A stretch of 64,000 bases of DNA from Gemmatimonadaceae bacterium (lineage in GTDB: Bacteria > Gemmatimonadota > Gemmatimonadetes > Gemmatimonadales > Gemmatimonadaceae). A program made the translations under genes and the position numbers. This document shows, piece after piece, positions 51,497 to 61,600 of this stretch. The stretch's first letter is position 1. Each line of letters starts with the position of its first letter. The stretch is from the NCBI GenBank assembly GCA_020852815.1, contig JADZAN010000024.1:124001-188000 (forward strand), written 5' to 3'. The notes beneath the pieces were generated by a model that saw only the letters and a program-made list of their open reading frames with translations, was not told the DNA's origin and ran no database searches.

Positions 51497-52714
51497 ATGA
51501 ATGTCATCATGCTGGCCCCGGGCTACCCGGGAGAGATGCCCTACTTCTGCCGCGCCCTCTCGATGCACGGCGCCAAGGTCTACGGCCTGAGCGATGTCCC
51601 CTACGACGCGCTTCCGCCGATGACCAGGGAGCACATGTCGGGCTACCTGCAGGTGGCCAACTTCACCGATGAAGATGCCGTCGTGCGCCAGGTGGTGCAG
51701 TCGGTGGGGTCGCATACCATCGATCGCGTGGTCTGCATGTGGGAGCCCGGCGTGCTGCTGGCGGCCAAGCTCCGCGAGGCGTTAGGCGTCCCGGGGCAGG
51801 GCGTCGAGCAGGCGACGATCTTCCGCAACAAGGACGTGATGAAGCAGGTCATCACCAAGGCGGGGCTCCGCACGGCGCGCCACGCCGCGGCGCGCTCCAT
51901 CGCCGAAATGAAGGCGGCCGCCGAGGAGATCGGCTTCCCCGTGATCGTGAAGCCGATTGCCGGCGCGGGGTCGATGGACACCTTCCGCGCCGGCTCGATG
52001 GCCGAGCTGGAGGCGGAGCTGGCGAAGGTGACGACCTACGACGAGGTGAACGTCGAGGAGTTCATCGAGGGGGACGAGTACACCTACGACACGATCTGCA
52101 TCAACGGCGAAGTGCAGTACGAGAACGTCTGCTTCTACCGCCCCAACCCGCTGGTGGCCCGCAGCACGGAGTGGATCTCGCCGCAGACGCTGGCCCTGCG
52201 CGACCTGACGCCGACGCCGGTCGCGCAGGGCGTCTCGTTAGGCCATGACGTGCTCGCGACGATGGGGTTCCAGACCGGCTTCACGCACATGGAGTTCTTC
52301 TGGACCCCAAAGGGGGAAGCCATCTTTGGCGAGATTGCCGCGCGCCCGGCCGGTGCGCACACGGTGGACCTGATGAACTTCGTGGGCGACATCGACCTCT
52401 TCATGGGCTACGCCGAGGCGGAGTTGAAGGGGACGTTCTCCCAGGGCACGGCGCGAAAGTACAATGCCTGCAACATCTTCAAGCGCGCGCAAGGGCAGGG
52501 GCGCATCACGCGCATCGAGGGGCTGCAGCACCTCCTGCAACGCTACGGCGAACACATCGTCCACATCGACCTCCTCCCCGTGGGCGCCGAGCGTCGCAAC
52601 TGGATCCTCACGCTGGTGTCGGATGGGTATGTCGTCGTCAGGCATCCGGACTTGCAGGCGTGCGTGGAGATTGCGGACGCGGTGGGGACGGAGCTGCGAG
52701 TCTTTGCCTCGTAG
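51497..52714 (+). CDS. ATP-grasp family ligase, second of tandem pair
   Basis: 405 residues with the same plan: MNVIMLAPGYPGEMPYFCRALSMHGAKVYGL, IFRNKDVMKQVITKAGLRTARH, FPVIVKPIAGAGSMDTFRAG, VNVEEFIEGDEYTYDTICINGEV and MEFFWTPKGEAIFGEIAARPAGAHTVDLMNF. It is moderately similar to its neighbour, so the pair arose by an old duplication and probably catalyses different steps. The TAG stop is the first part of an AGAAGACGAG array. Substrate unknown. Confidence 0.9.
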   Translation: MNVIMLAPGYPGEMPYFCRALSMHGAKVYGLSDVPYDALPPMTREHMSGYLQVANFTDEDAVVRQVVQSVGSHTIDRVVCMWEPGVLLAAKLREALGVPGQGVEQATIFRNKDVMKQVITKAGLRTARHAAARSIAEMKAAAEEIGFPVIVKPIAGAGSMDTFRAGSMAELEAELAKVTTYDEVNVEEFIEGDEYTYDTICINGEVQYENVCFYRPNPLVARSTEWISPQTLALRDLTPTPVAQGVSLGHDVLATMGFQTGFTHMEFFWTPKGEAIFGEIAARPAGAHTVDLMNFVGDIDLFMGYAEAELKGTFSQGTARKYNACNIFKRAQGQGRITRIEGLQHLLQRYGEHIVHIDLLPVGAERRNWILTLVSDGYVVVRHPDLQACVEIADAVGTELRVFAS

Positions 52715-52773
52715 AAGACGAGAAGCCTGCCCCAGCGAAGGCTGGGGACGGGAAGACGAGAAGACGGGAAGAC
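52713..52773. repeat. AGAAGACGAG array with a CCCCAGC hairpin, starting in a stop codon
   Basis: It starts with the last two bases of the ATP-grasp TAG stop and carries one CCCCAGC-GAAG-GCTGGGG hairpin (about 52730-52747). Confidence 0.88.
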
Positions 52774-52855
52774 TCCAAAGCCTAGCGCCGCCCCCTCTTG
52801 CCGTGCGCCGACGCGTGCACGAATACTCGGCCACACCGTGTGAGCGAGGAAAGGC

Positions 52856-54535
52856 GTGCCGCAGAGGTCGTTCGATGCCATCGTCGTGGGATCCGGCATT
52901 TCCGGAGGGTGGGCCGCGAAGGAGCTCACGGAGCGAGGGCTGCGGGTCCTGATGCTCGAGCGCGGCAAGAATGTCGAGCACATCAAGGACTACCCCAATG
53001 CGCGCAAGGCGCCGTGGGAGTATCCGCATCGCGGCGGGCGCACGCAGGCGATGATCAGGCACTACCCGGTGCTCAAGCGCGACTTCCCGCTCAACGAAAA
53101 GAACCTCGACTGGTGGGCCTCGGACGAGGAGTCGCCGTACACCGAGACCCGGCGCTTCGACTGGTATCGCGGCTACCAGGTGGGCGGGCGGTCGCTCATG
53201 TGGGGGCGTTGCAGCTTCCGCCTCTCCGACATCGACTTCGAGGCCAACGCGCGCGAAGGGATCGGGACCGACTGGCCCATCCGCTACGCCGAGCTTGCCC
53301 CGTGGTACAGCCACGCCGAGCGATTCGCCGGAATCTCGGGGTCGCTCGAGGGGCTGGCGCAGCTCCCCGATGGCGACTTCCAACCGGCGATGCCGCTCAA
53401 CTGCGCCGAGCAGCGAATGGCCGATCGCCTCAAGACCAAGTTCGGTGGCGCGCGTCGCCTGATCCCGGCGCGCATGGCCAACCTCACGCGAGCGCTAGAG
53501 GGGCGACAGCCATGCCAGTACCGCGATGCCTGCTGGTTAGGCTGCCCGTACGGCGGCTACTTCTGCACGCAGTCGTCGACGCTGCCGGCGGCCATGAAGA
53601 CGGGGCGCCTCACGCTCCTCCCGTTCGCCATCGCGACCGAAATCCTCTTCGACAAGAAGCGCCAGCGCGCCAGCGGCGTGCGAGTGATGGACGCCAACAC
53701 CAAGGCGATGACCGACTTCACGGCGACCATCATCTTCGTTTGCGCGTCCACGCTCAATTCGACGTGGCTCCTCCTGCGCTCGGCGACCGACATATGGCCC
53801 GGCGGGCTGGGGAGCAGCTCGGGGGAACTGGGGCACAACCTGATGGACCATCACTTTCGGGTGGGAGCGGAGGGGACGATGGCCGAGCTCGACGACCAGA
53901 CGACGTTCGGTCGCCGCCCTAACGCGGGCTACATTCCCCGCTTCCGCAACCTGAACGGGGAGAAGCGTCCGTACCTGCGTGGCTTTGGCTACGAAGGGGG
54001 AGCCGGGCGCCGCGGGTGGGAGTTCAAGGTGGCCGAACTTGGCGTGGGCGGCGCGTTCAAGGATCGTGCGGCGCAGCCTGGAACGTGGAGCATCGGCGGG
54101 ACCGCGTTCGGCGAGATGCTCCCCAACCACGACAACAAGGTCACCCTCGACCCCGAGAAGCGTGACAAGTGGGGGCTCCCGGTGCTTCGCATGGATTGCG
54201 CGATTGGGGAGAACGAGCGGCTGATGCGGAAGGACATGGCCAACGACATGGCCGAGATGCTGGAAGCGGCCGGGGCGAGGGAAGTGACGACGTTCGATCA
54301 CGACTACTTCCCCGGGATGGGGATTCATGAGATGGGGACGGCGCGGATGGGGACGAGCCCGAAGAACTCGGTGCTCAACAGGCACAACCAAGTCTGGGAC
54401 GCCCCGAACGTCTTTGTCACCGACGGCTCGTGCATGGCGTCGACGGCGTGCCAGAATCCGTCGCTGACCTACATGGCGCTGACGGCGCGGGCGGCGGCGT
54501 TTGCGGTGGAGGAGATGAAGAAGCGGAACCTCTGA
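52856..54535 (+). CDS. GMC-family FAD-dependent dehydrogenase, first paralogue
   Basis: 559 residues from GTG. FAD motif FDAIVVGSGISGGWAAKEL at about 6-24, with VGGRSLMWGRCSFRLSDIDF, the cysteine-containing CWLGCPYGGYFCTQSSTLP and the C-terminal active-site region GMGIHEMGTARMG (catalytic His) and CQNPSLTYMALTARAA. It resembles gluconate 2-dehydrogenase large subunits and glucoside 3-dehydrogenases. No signal peptide; export would be as a complex with the Tat-type subunit 3 at 56.5 kb. About three quarters identical by eye to the next gene. Confidence 0.93.
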   Translation: MPQRSFDAIVVGSGISGGWAAKELTERGLRVLMLERGKNVEHIKDYPNARKAPWEYPHRGGRTQAMIRHYPVLKRDFPLNEKNLDWWASDEESPYTETRRFDWYRGYQVGGRSLMWGRCSFRLSDIDFEANAREGIGTDWPIRYAELAPWYSHAERFAGISGSLEGLAQLPDGDFQPAMPLNCAEQRMADRLKTKFGGARRLIPARMANLTRALEGRQPCQYRDACWLGCPYGGYFCTQSSTLPAAMKTGRLTLLPFAIATEILFDKKRQRASGVRVMDANTKAMTDFTATIIFVCASTLNSTWLLLRSATDIWPGGLGSSSGELGHNLMDHHFRVGAEGTMAELDDQTTFGRRPNAGYIPRFRNLNGEKRPYLRGFGYEGGAGRRGWEFKVAELGVGGAFKDRAAQPGTWSIGGTAFGEMLPNHDNKVTLDPEKRDKWGLPVLRMDCAIGENERLMRKDMANDMAEMLEAAGAREVTTFDHDYFPGMGIHEMGTARMGTSPKNSVLNRHNQVWDAPNVFVTDGSCMASTACQNPSLTYMALTARAAAFAVEEMKKRNL

Positions 54536-54539
54536 AGTG

Positions 54540-54575
54540 CAGAAGACGAGAGGACGGGAAGACGAGAAGACGAGG
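54540..54575. repeat. AGAAGACGAG array between the GMC genes
   Basis: It begins five bases after the first GMC stop. A short inverted piece (TCTCGTCTTCTGTCC, about 54619-54633) follows. Confidence 0.85.
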
Positions 54576-54769
54576 GCGGGCGGCAACCGGCGCCGAGTCC
54601 TGCGCCCCAAGGCCGATATCTCGTCTTCTGTCCCCAATCAGGTTTCGAGCCCATATTATCGCCCCAGCAGGGAGGGATTCCTCTCCCGTTCGACAGCGGC
54701 CGGGGCGGTGAGTCCCGGGCCTGTCTTGGTCGCCAGGTGTGGCACCGTTTCCAGCACAAGGAGGATGGA

Positions 54770-56449
54770 GTGCAAGAGACGCAGTACGATGCGATCGTCG
54801 TCGGCTCAGGGATCGCTGGCGGATGGGCCGCCAAGGAGCTGACGGAGAAGGGGCTCCGCGTCCTCCTGCTCGAGCGGGGGAAGAACATCGAGCACATCAA
54901 GGACTACGTGAACGCGCGGAAGGGGACGTGGGAGTATCCCCATCGCGGGCGTCGCACGCAGAAGATGTACAACGAGTACCCCGTGCTGCGGCGCGACTAC
55001 CCGCTCAACGAGACCAACCTCGACTGGTGGGAGCGAGACGACGAGTCGCCGTACACCGAGGTCAAGCGCTTCGACTGGTATCGCGGCTATCACGTGGGCG
55101 GGCGTTCGCTGTTGTGGGGGCGGCAGAGCTATCGCTTGAGCGACATCGACTTCACGGCGAACGTCAAGGACGGGATCGCCACCGACTGGCCCATCCGCTA
55201 CGCCGACATTGCGCCGTGGTACGACTATGTCGAGCAGTTCGCCGGGATCTCCGGGTCGAACGAAGGGCTCGAGCAGCTCCCCGACGGCAAGTTGCAGCCG
55301 GCCTTCCCGCTCAATTGCGGTGAAGAGCAGGTGGCGGGGAAGCTCAAGACCAAGTTCGGTGGCACGCGCCGCATCATTCCCGGACGGGTGGCCAACATCA
55401 CGCAGCCGCTGCCGGGGCGCAACCAGTGCCAACTGCGAAATGCCTGCTGGCTCGGCTGCCCCTACGGCGGCTACTTCAGCACGCAGTCGTCGACGCTTCC
55501 GGCGGCGATGAAGACCGGGAAGCTCACGCTCAAGCCGTGGTCCATTGTCACCGAAGTCATCTACGACAAGGACGCCAAGCGCGCCAAGGGGGTGCGGGTC
55601 CTCGACGCGACGAACAACCAGACGGTCGACTACTCGGCGAAGATCGTCTTCCTCTGCGCCTCGGCGCTCAACTCCACCTGGCTCCTGATGCGCTCGGCCA
55701 CCGAGTTATGGCCCGGCGGGTTGGGCTCCAGCTCTGGCGAGTTAGGGCACAACCTGATGGACCATCACTTCAGGCTGGGCGCATCGGGTGACCTCGAGGG
55801 ACTGGACGACCAGTACTACTACGGGCGCCGCCCCACCGGCTTCTACATCCCGCGCTTCCGCAACATCGGGCGCGACAAGCGCGAGTACCTGCGCGGCTTC
55901 GGCTACCAGGGGAGCGCGAGCCGCGAGGGGTGGGATCGCGCGGTGGCTGAACTTGGCGTGGGCGGGGCGTTCAAGGACGCGATGGCGCAGCCCGGGCAGT
56001 GGACCATCGGGGCGACCGCCTTTGGCGAGATGCTCCCCGACCACAAGAACATGATCTCGATCGACGAGACGAAGAAGGACAAGTGGGGGCTCCCGGTCCT
56101 CAAGATCGACTGCGCCATTGGCGAGAACGAGCGCAAGATGCGCAAGGACATGACCGCCGACATGGCCGAGATGCTGGAGGCGAGCGGCGTGAAGAACGTG
56201 CACACGTACGACGGCGGCTACTGGCCGGGGATGGGGATCCACGAGATGGGGACGGCGCGCATGGGGACCGACGCCAAGAACTCGGTGCTCAACAAGCACA
56301 ACCAGGTGTGGGACGCGCCGAACGTCTTCGTGACCGACGGGGCGGCGATGACGTCGGCGGCATGCGTGAACCCGTCGCTGACCTACATGGCGCTGACGGC
56401 GCGCGCGGCGGCATTTGCCGTCGAGGCGCTCAACAAGCGCGAGTTGTGA
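54770..56449 (+). CDS. GMC-family FAD-dependent dehydrogenase, second paralogue
   Basis: 559 residues. GTG start chosen because AGGAGG lies five bases upstream and the alignment with the first paralogue then begins at the same point (VQETQYDAIVVGSGIAGGWAAKEL). Same motifs: VGGRSLLWGRQSYRL, CWLGCPYGGYFSTQSSTLP, IHEMGTARMG and CVNPSLTYMALTARAA. Differences cluster in the substrate half (ASGDLEGLDDQYYYGRRPTGFYIP against AEGTMAELDDQTTFGRRPNAGYIP), which suggests related but different substrates. Subunit 3 follows 58 bases later. Confidence 0.94.
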   Translation: MQETQYDAIVVGSGIAGGWAAKELTEKGLRVLLLERGKNIEHIKDYVNARKGTWEYPHRGRRTQKMYNEYPVLRRDYPLNETNLDWWERDDESPYTEVKRFDWYRGYHVGGRSLLWGRQSYRLSDIDFTANVKDGIATDWPIRYADIAPWYDYVEQFAGISGSNEGLEQLPDGKLQPAFPLNCGEEQVAGKLKTKFGGTRRIIPGRVANITQPLPGRNQCQLRNACWLGCPYGGYFSTQSSTLPAAMKTGKLTLKPWSIVTEVIYDKDAKRAKGVRVLDATNNQTVDYSAKIVFLCASALNSTWLLMRSATELWPGGLGSSSGELGHNLMDHHFRLGASGDLEGLDDQYYYGRRPTGFYIPRFRNIGRDKREYLRGFGYQGSASREGWDRAVAELGVGGAFKDAMAQPGQWTIGATAFGEMLPDHKNMISIDETKKDKWGLPVLKIDCAIGENERKMRKDMTADMAEMLEASGVKNVHTYDGGYWPGMGIHEMGTARMGTDAKNSVLNKHNQVWDAPNVFVTDGAAMTSAACVNPSLTYMALTARAAAFAVEALNKREL

Positions 56450-56507
56450 CCCGCCGTCCCGGACCGTTGCCCGCCAAGACTAACGACACAGAGCTGAGTG
56501 ACCGGAC

Positions 56508-57161
56508 ATGCCTGACGAGATGACGCCGCAGTTCGTGATCGACCGCCGCGAGGCGATCCGTCGCGTGAGCGCGATGCTGGGCGGGGCCGCCTTCATTGGC
56601 GGGACCTCCCTCCTGGCCGCGTGCACCAGGGAGCCCGCGGCCAAGGTGGACAGCGCCGTCGCCACCGCGGCAGGTGCAACGCCCGAGCCGCCGCTGACCA
56701 TGTTCACCGCCGAGGAGGTGGCCTACCTCGACGAGATCGCCGAGACCATCCTCCCGCGCACCGCGACACCGGGGGCCAAGGACGCCAGGACGGGGCGCTT
56801 CATGGGCGTGATGGTGCAGGACTGCTACAAGCCGGAAGACCAGGAGATCTTCAAGCAGGGGCTGGCGACGATCAACGACGCCTGCACCAAGGCGCACGGC
56901 CACGGCTTCATGCAGGCCACGCCGGAACACCGCACCGAGATCCTGACAGCGATCGACAAGGAAGCGAAGGACTATCAGGACAAGAAGAAGGACGACGATC
57001 CGAACCACTACTTCCGAATGATCAAGGAGCTGACGCTGCTCGGCTTCTTCACGTCGGAGGTGGGGATGACGAAGGTGCTGCGGTACGCGGAGACGCCCGG
57101 GCGGTATGATCCGTGTGTGCCGTACGCGAAGGGGGAGACGATCTGGGCGAGTCACGCCTGA
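56508..57161 (+). CDS. gluconate 2-dehydrogenase subunit 3 family protein, Tat/lipobox signal
   Basis: 217 residues. The N-terminus has twin arginines (DRREAIRRVSAM) before a hydrophobic stretch ending LLAAC with Cys39, so it is probably a Tat-exported lipoprotein. The mature part fits the subunit-3 family: MFTAEEVAYLDEIAETILPRTATPGAKDA and KELTLLGFFTSEVGMTKVLRYAETPGRYDPCVPY. It would carry the co-folded GMC dehydrogenase across the membrane. A terminator follows. No cytochrome subunit is encoded. Confidence 0.93.
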   Translation: MPDEMTPQFVIDRREAIRRVSAMLGGAAFIGGTSLLAACTREPAAKVDSAVATAAGATPEPPLTMFTAEEVAYLDEIAETILPRTATPGAKDARTGRFMGVMVQDCYKPEDQEIFKQGLATINDACTKAHGHGFMQATPEHRTEILTAIDKEAKDYQDKKKDDDPNHYFRMIKELTLLGFFTSEVGMTKVLRYAETPGRYDPCVPYAKGETIWASHA

Positions 57162-57188
57162 TCGGCTCTTCTTGTGTCACGCGAGGAT

Positions 57189-57222
57189 CACGAGGGCGCT
57201 CCCGGGTGGGGGCGCCCTCGTG
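57189..57222 (+). terminator. intrinsic terminator after the GMC cluster
   Basis: CACGAGGGCGC (57189-57199) pairs with GCGCCCTCGTG (57212-57222), followed by TGGTTTTGG. It closes the GMC/subunit-3 operon. Confidence 0.75.
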
Positions 57223-57278
57223 TGGTTTTGGTGGGTGTGCGGTGGAATGGTGGAGGCATAGTGCTGGGGCTGGGTAAG

Positions 57279-57350
57279 ATCAACTGCTGGTTTCACGCGA
57301 AGGCGCGACTTTCAATGAACGCTTCGCTGCTTCGCGTCTTCGCGTGAGGT
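57279..57350. repeat. CACGAAG-family palindrome
   Basis: ATCAACTGCTGG, TTTCACGCGAAGGCGCGA and TTCGCGTCTTCGCGTGA form an imperfect inverted repeat. Same core as the 34.6, 36.9 and 62-kb copies. Confidence 0.78.
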
Positions 57351-57450
57351 CGGCGATTCGGGCGACGCTCACGGCAGTTGGCTAGATCCACAGACGCGCC
57401 ATGACTCAAGTCGAGCGTGCGCGTCATGGTACATCGCTGCGCCAACAAGC

Positions 57451-57684
57451 ATGATACCTAACTGGCCAAACACGGATGATTCAGGGGCACGAGCGGCCGC
57501 GCGGACGATCCTGCTCGCGTCGATGGTCGCGTTGCCACCTCGCACGTCGCTGTTCGCGCAGGCGCGTGGAGCGGAAGGTACCGACTGCCCCGCGTGCGCT
57601 GTTCAGCTGCAGAGGATCGCGCGCATTCCCCTGGAGATGGTTCCGTCAGGACTGAGAGGTTGTGCGAGCGCTCATGGAGCCTAG
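57451..57684 (+). pseudogene. fragment of an exported protein gene
   Basis: 77 codons. A signal-peptide-like start (AARTILLASMVALPPRTSLFAQA) followed by GTDCPACAVQLQRIARIPLE resembles the N-terminus of secreted propeller proteins of this phylum, which begin with a C-x2-C segment and a blade. The frame then stops, with no blade sequence in the other frames that I can follow. Probably a decayed gene; a short real peptide is possible. Confidence 0.4.
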
Positions 57685-57804
57685 AGACGCTGAGAGACTC
57701 TGGAAGGAGCAGGGCTCAGCAGCTGACATTCTCGTCGCCGAGTACTGCGCGCCGAGTAGTTGTGCTGCATTCGTTGGCGGTTTGCTTCTGCGAGGGCTCC
57801 CGTC

Positions 57805-58566
57805 ATGTGGGATGTCGGCTCCGTGACCGCGCAGCGCGTAGATGGCCGGAGGTTCAGACGAGCGCGGAACGTGGTTGTTGCGACACTTCTCATGCTGATA
57901 CTGGCGCATGTCGCTTCCGCACAGGCAACGTCAGATCGCTTGCTTGGCGTGTACGATCCCGACACCGGCGCGCCGATCGAGAACGTGCAGATCGTGTTGC
58001 TCGGCAGCCGCAAGGAGTGGCGAACCTCCGCCGCGGGCCTGGCGCTCCTCCGAGATCTGCCCGCAGGTGATCACATCTTGCGCCTGAGGCGAATCGGGTA
58101 CAAGCCGCACTCGGAGTTTGTTGCGTTCTCGCCGCGCGACACGGCGCCCCTCACGCTCGTTCTTCAACCGCTCCCAGTCCAACTACCGGAGATCATCGTG
58201 AATGCACGCGAGGAGCGATACGAACGGCAACTGAGTGATTTCATGCAACGAAGAAGAGCCAGCGCCGCGCCCGCGTCCTCCTTTATCACAGAAGCCGACC
58301 TTCAGAAGTGGGGCGCGGTGCGCTGGAGCGATGCGTTAGCGCGAACGTCTGGCGTGCGGACCGGAGTATCGGGCGCCGTCTCATTGCGAGGTTGTGCGCG
58401 ATTTGCCCTATATGTCGATGGAGCGTTGCTCGCGAGCAACGACCTCGAGGCAATCCCGCTCCCAACCGTCGCCGCCATCGAGGTATATCGAGGGGCCGCA
58501 GAGATCCCGGTGCAGTTCAATGCTACTGGACGTGCATGCGGCGCAGTGGTCGTCTGGACGAGATGA
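57805..58566 (+). CDS. exported carboxypeptidase-regulatory-like plus TonB-plug-like protein
   Basis: 253 residues. A signal peptide (VVVATLLMLILAHVASAQ) is followed by a CarboxypepD-regulatory-like domain (GVYDPDTGAPIENVQIVLLG, LLRDLPAGDHILRLRRIGYKPHSE) and a plug-like domain (LQKWGAVRWSDALARTSGVRTG ... LYVDGALLASNDLEAIPLPTVAAIEVYRGAAEIPVQF). The 22-strand barrel of a TonB receptor is absent, and the protein ends after the plug, as in many stand-alone plug proteins in Gemmatimonadota. The gene is less GC-rich than its neighbours. Function unknown. Confidence 0.75.
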   Translation: MWDVGSVTAQRVDGRRFRRARNVVVATLLMLILAHVASAQATSDRLLGVYDPDTGAPIENVQIVLLGSRKEWRTSAAGLALLRDLPAGDHILRLRRIGYKPHSEFVAFSPRDTAPLTLVLQPLPVQLPEIIVNAREERYERQLSDFMQRRRASAAPASSFITEADLQKWGAVRWSDALARTSGVRTGVSGAVSLRGCARFALYVDGALLASNDLEAIPLPTVAAIEVYRGAAEIPVQFNATGRACGAVVVWTR

Positions 58567-58686
58567 GCAGGCGCCGTAGCCACACCGGGAGGGGTGCATG
58601 CTCGAGAACCGCCGCTGCCGTTCGTGGAGCGATTGGGAACGGACAGTAAAGTCACCAGCAAGTAACGTCCATCTCGCACGTCGCTA

Positions 58687-61600
58687 CTATTGCAGCTCAC
58701 TTAGAAGTCGCCCCAGCACGCCGACCACCCACTCTGCGTCGTCCCGCCCAACCGTGAGCGGCGGCCGGATCTTCAGCACGTTGTCCGCCGGCCCCTCGGT
58801 ACCGATGAGGATGCGCTCCTCGCGCAACCGGTTCACGACGTAGCTCGCCGCCGCTGTCGCCGGCGCGCGGGATTCGCGGTCGGTGACGAGGTCAACACCG
58901 ATGAACAGCCCCATCCCTCGCACGTCGCCGATGAGCGCGTGACGCGATTGCAGCTCGCGGAGCCCTGCGAGGAGGTGGTTACCGACGACGCGGGCGCTCG
59001 CCTGGAGCCCTTCGTCCCGCACGATGCGCAGTACCTCGGTCCCCACGCGGCACGACAGCGTGCTCCCGCCGAACGTGGAGAAGAACTCGATCCCGTTGTC
59101 AAACGAGCGCGCGATCTCGGAAGTGGTGACGACAGCGCCCAGCGGGTGGCCGTTGCCTAACGGCTTGCCGAGTACGACGATGTCGGGGCGGGCCCCCTGG
59201 TGCTCGAAGCCCCAGAAGAAGTCGCCGAGTCGCCCGATTCCGGTCTGCACCTCGTCGGCGATGCAGATTCCGCCGGCGGCACGGACGCGGTCGTACACGG
59301 CAGCGAGATAGCCGACCGGCGGGATGATCTGCCCGCCGACGCTGGGAAACGTCTCGGCGATGAAGCCGGCGAGCCGTCCGCCGCGCGCGTGGATGCGGGC
59401 GATGGCGTCGTCGACGTGTTCGGCGTAGCGCACGGCAGCGTCGTCGCCGCGGTGCTCGCCGCGATAGGTGTCGGCGACCGGGACGAGTTGCACCCACTCG
59501 GGGCGCCCGCCGCCGTTCGGCTTGTTGAACTTGTACGCCGACAGGTCGTAGGCACCGGTGGTGTGGCCGTGGTAGCCGTGGTCGGGGGTGACCATGTCCT
59601 TCCCCCCGGTGTACGTCCTCGCCAGCCGCAACGCCAGCTCGTTCCCCTCGCTCCCCGAGTTGACGAAGAAGACGTGCGTGAGGTGCGGTGGCATCCTGGC
59701 CAGCAACTCCTCGGCGAAGGCCACCTGCAGCGGGTGGAGGTAGCGCGTGTTGGTGTTGAGGCGCGCGAGCTGGTCGGCGGCGATCGCGGCGAGGCGCGGG
59801 TGCGCGTGGCCGACGTGCGGGACGTTGTTGTAGGCGTCCAGGTGCACGCGCCCCCACTCGTCGAACAGGTAGTGCTTCCACCCGCGCACGAAGAGCAGCG
59901 GCTCGCGATACGACAGCTTGAGGTTCGTCGCGAAGTGCGCCTTCCGCCCGGCGCAGATGAGCTCCGTATCGAGCGCCTGGTACGCGACGCGTTCGTCAGG
60001 GAGGTTGAGGAGCGCCGCGGGGTTGGGGCAGATCGCCGTCCAGAGCGCGAGGTCGTCCGGGTCGGCGACGCCGGGCCAGTCGCCGGCCATGCCGTCGGTG
60101 AGCACCGCCAGCTGAAAGTGCAGGTGCGGGTCCCACCCGCCGTTCTCTTCCATCTCTCCTAACGCGCCGAAGCGCTCGCCGCGCGCGATCATCTGCCCCG
60201 GACGCAACGATTCGACGCTGGCGCGCGAGAGGTGGCCATACAGCGTCCAGAACGGATCGCCGTCGGGGGTGACGTGCCTCAGCACGACCATCCCGCCGTA
60301 GTCGAGCCGCGACTCGCGATACTCGACCGCGTCGACCGTGCCGGCAGTCGGCGCGTGCACGGGCGACCCGGCGGGGAGGAAGGTGTCGACGCCGATGTGC
60401 ACCGAGCGACGGTCGGCGATGGGGTGCGCTCCCTTGCGGAAGGCGGGGGCGGTGTAGACGGCGCGCGGTTCGCCGTAGCTCCCCACCCACGCGGCCCCGG
60501 CGTTGGCCGCCGAGCCTAACGAGCGCGCCTCGTCCTCCGTCATCATCATCGCATCGCGCGGGACGAGTGCGGAGCGGATGGCGAGCGAGCCCGTGGCGAT
60601 GGTCGCCAGGTCGATCCCCATCACCGGGGCGAAGGACCCCCGCTGCTCGTCCAGCCATGCCAGCACGCGCGTCGCGCGATCGTTGGCGCGGTAGCCGCAG
60701 GCCACGCGCAGGCGGGCGCACATCTGTCCGTCGGCGATCGTGCGGGCGCGCTCGAGGTAGCCCCAGGCCAGCGATTCGGAGACGACGACATACGGGTCGT
60801 CGGGACGCTCGCGCTTCATGAGCATCGCGTTGGTGACACTCACCGCCAGCCGCATCAGGAGGAGCGGCCAGATGAGGTCGAGCTGTGCCGGCGTGAGCGG
60901 CGAGACGGCGTGATAGCCGGCGACGAAGGCGGCGAGGGCGCGCTCGGGGTGCGGGTGATCGAGCACGAGATAGGCGCCGGCGATCGCGAGCTCGCACACA
61001 AGGGGACCGGTGACGATGTCGCCGAAGTCGATTATACCAGCGAGGCACGGAGTGCCTCGCTGTTGGATAGCCCCCGCGCGTGGTGCACCATGCTCGCTCC
61101 GTGCGACCAGGATGTTCCAGTCGTTCAGATCGTTATGCAGCACCGCGCGCGGTTGGGCGTGGAGCGGTCCCCTGATGGCGTCGAAACGCAGCCACGCATC
61201 GGCCACCAGTTCCTGCTGCGCACGTGTGGCCAGGTCGTCGATGTGGTGCATGACCCAGTCGGCACGCGTGAGATCCCACTTGAAGTCGGGGCGCTCGAGC
61301 GCGGGGTGCGCGAAGCCGGTGAGCGCCGAGTGCATGCGCGCGACCGCGGCGCCCAGCTCGCGAAGCAGGGAGGGCGGTCGCGGTTGCGCGCGCGCGTACT
61401 CGACGCCTGGCAGGAGCGTGAGGAGCCAGGTGAGGCGTGGAGTGCCGTCGGCGTCGTGTCGCACGCACCAGCGCTCACCGCCCGTCGTGCGCACCACGGC
61501 TGGGACGGGGACCGTCGCGTCGTGTTCGCGAATGTACTCGTGCGCCGCCGCGAGCAGGTCGACAAACGCCGGATCGCATGCGGGGCGCATGACCTTGAGG

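Larger units (their letters stand above)
57162..57804. other. spacer with terminator, repeat and a gene fragment
   Basis: Holds an intrinsic terminator, a CACGAAG-family palindrome and a short secreted-protein-like fragment. Base composition falls towards AT in the second half. Confidence 0.7.
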
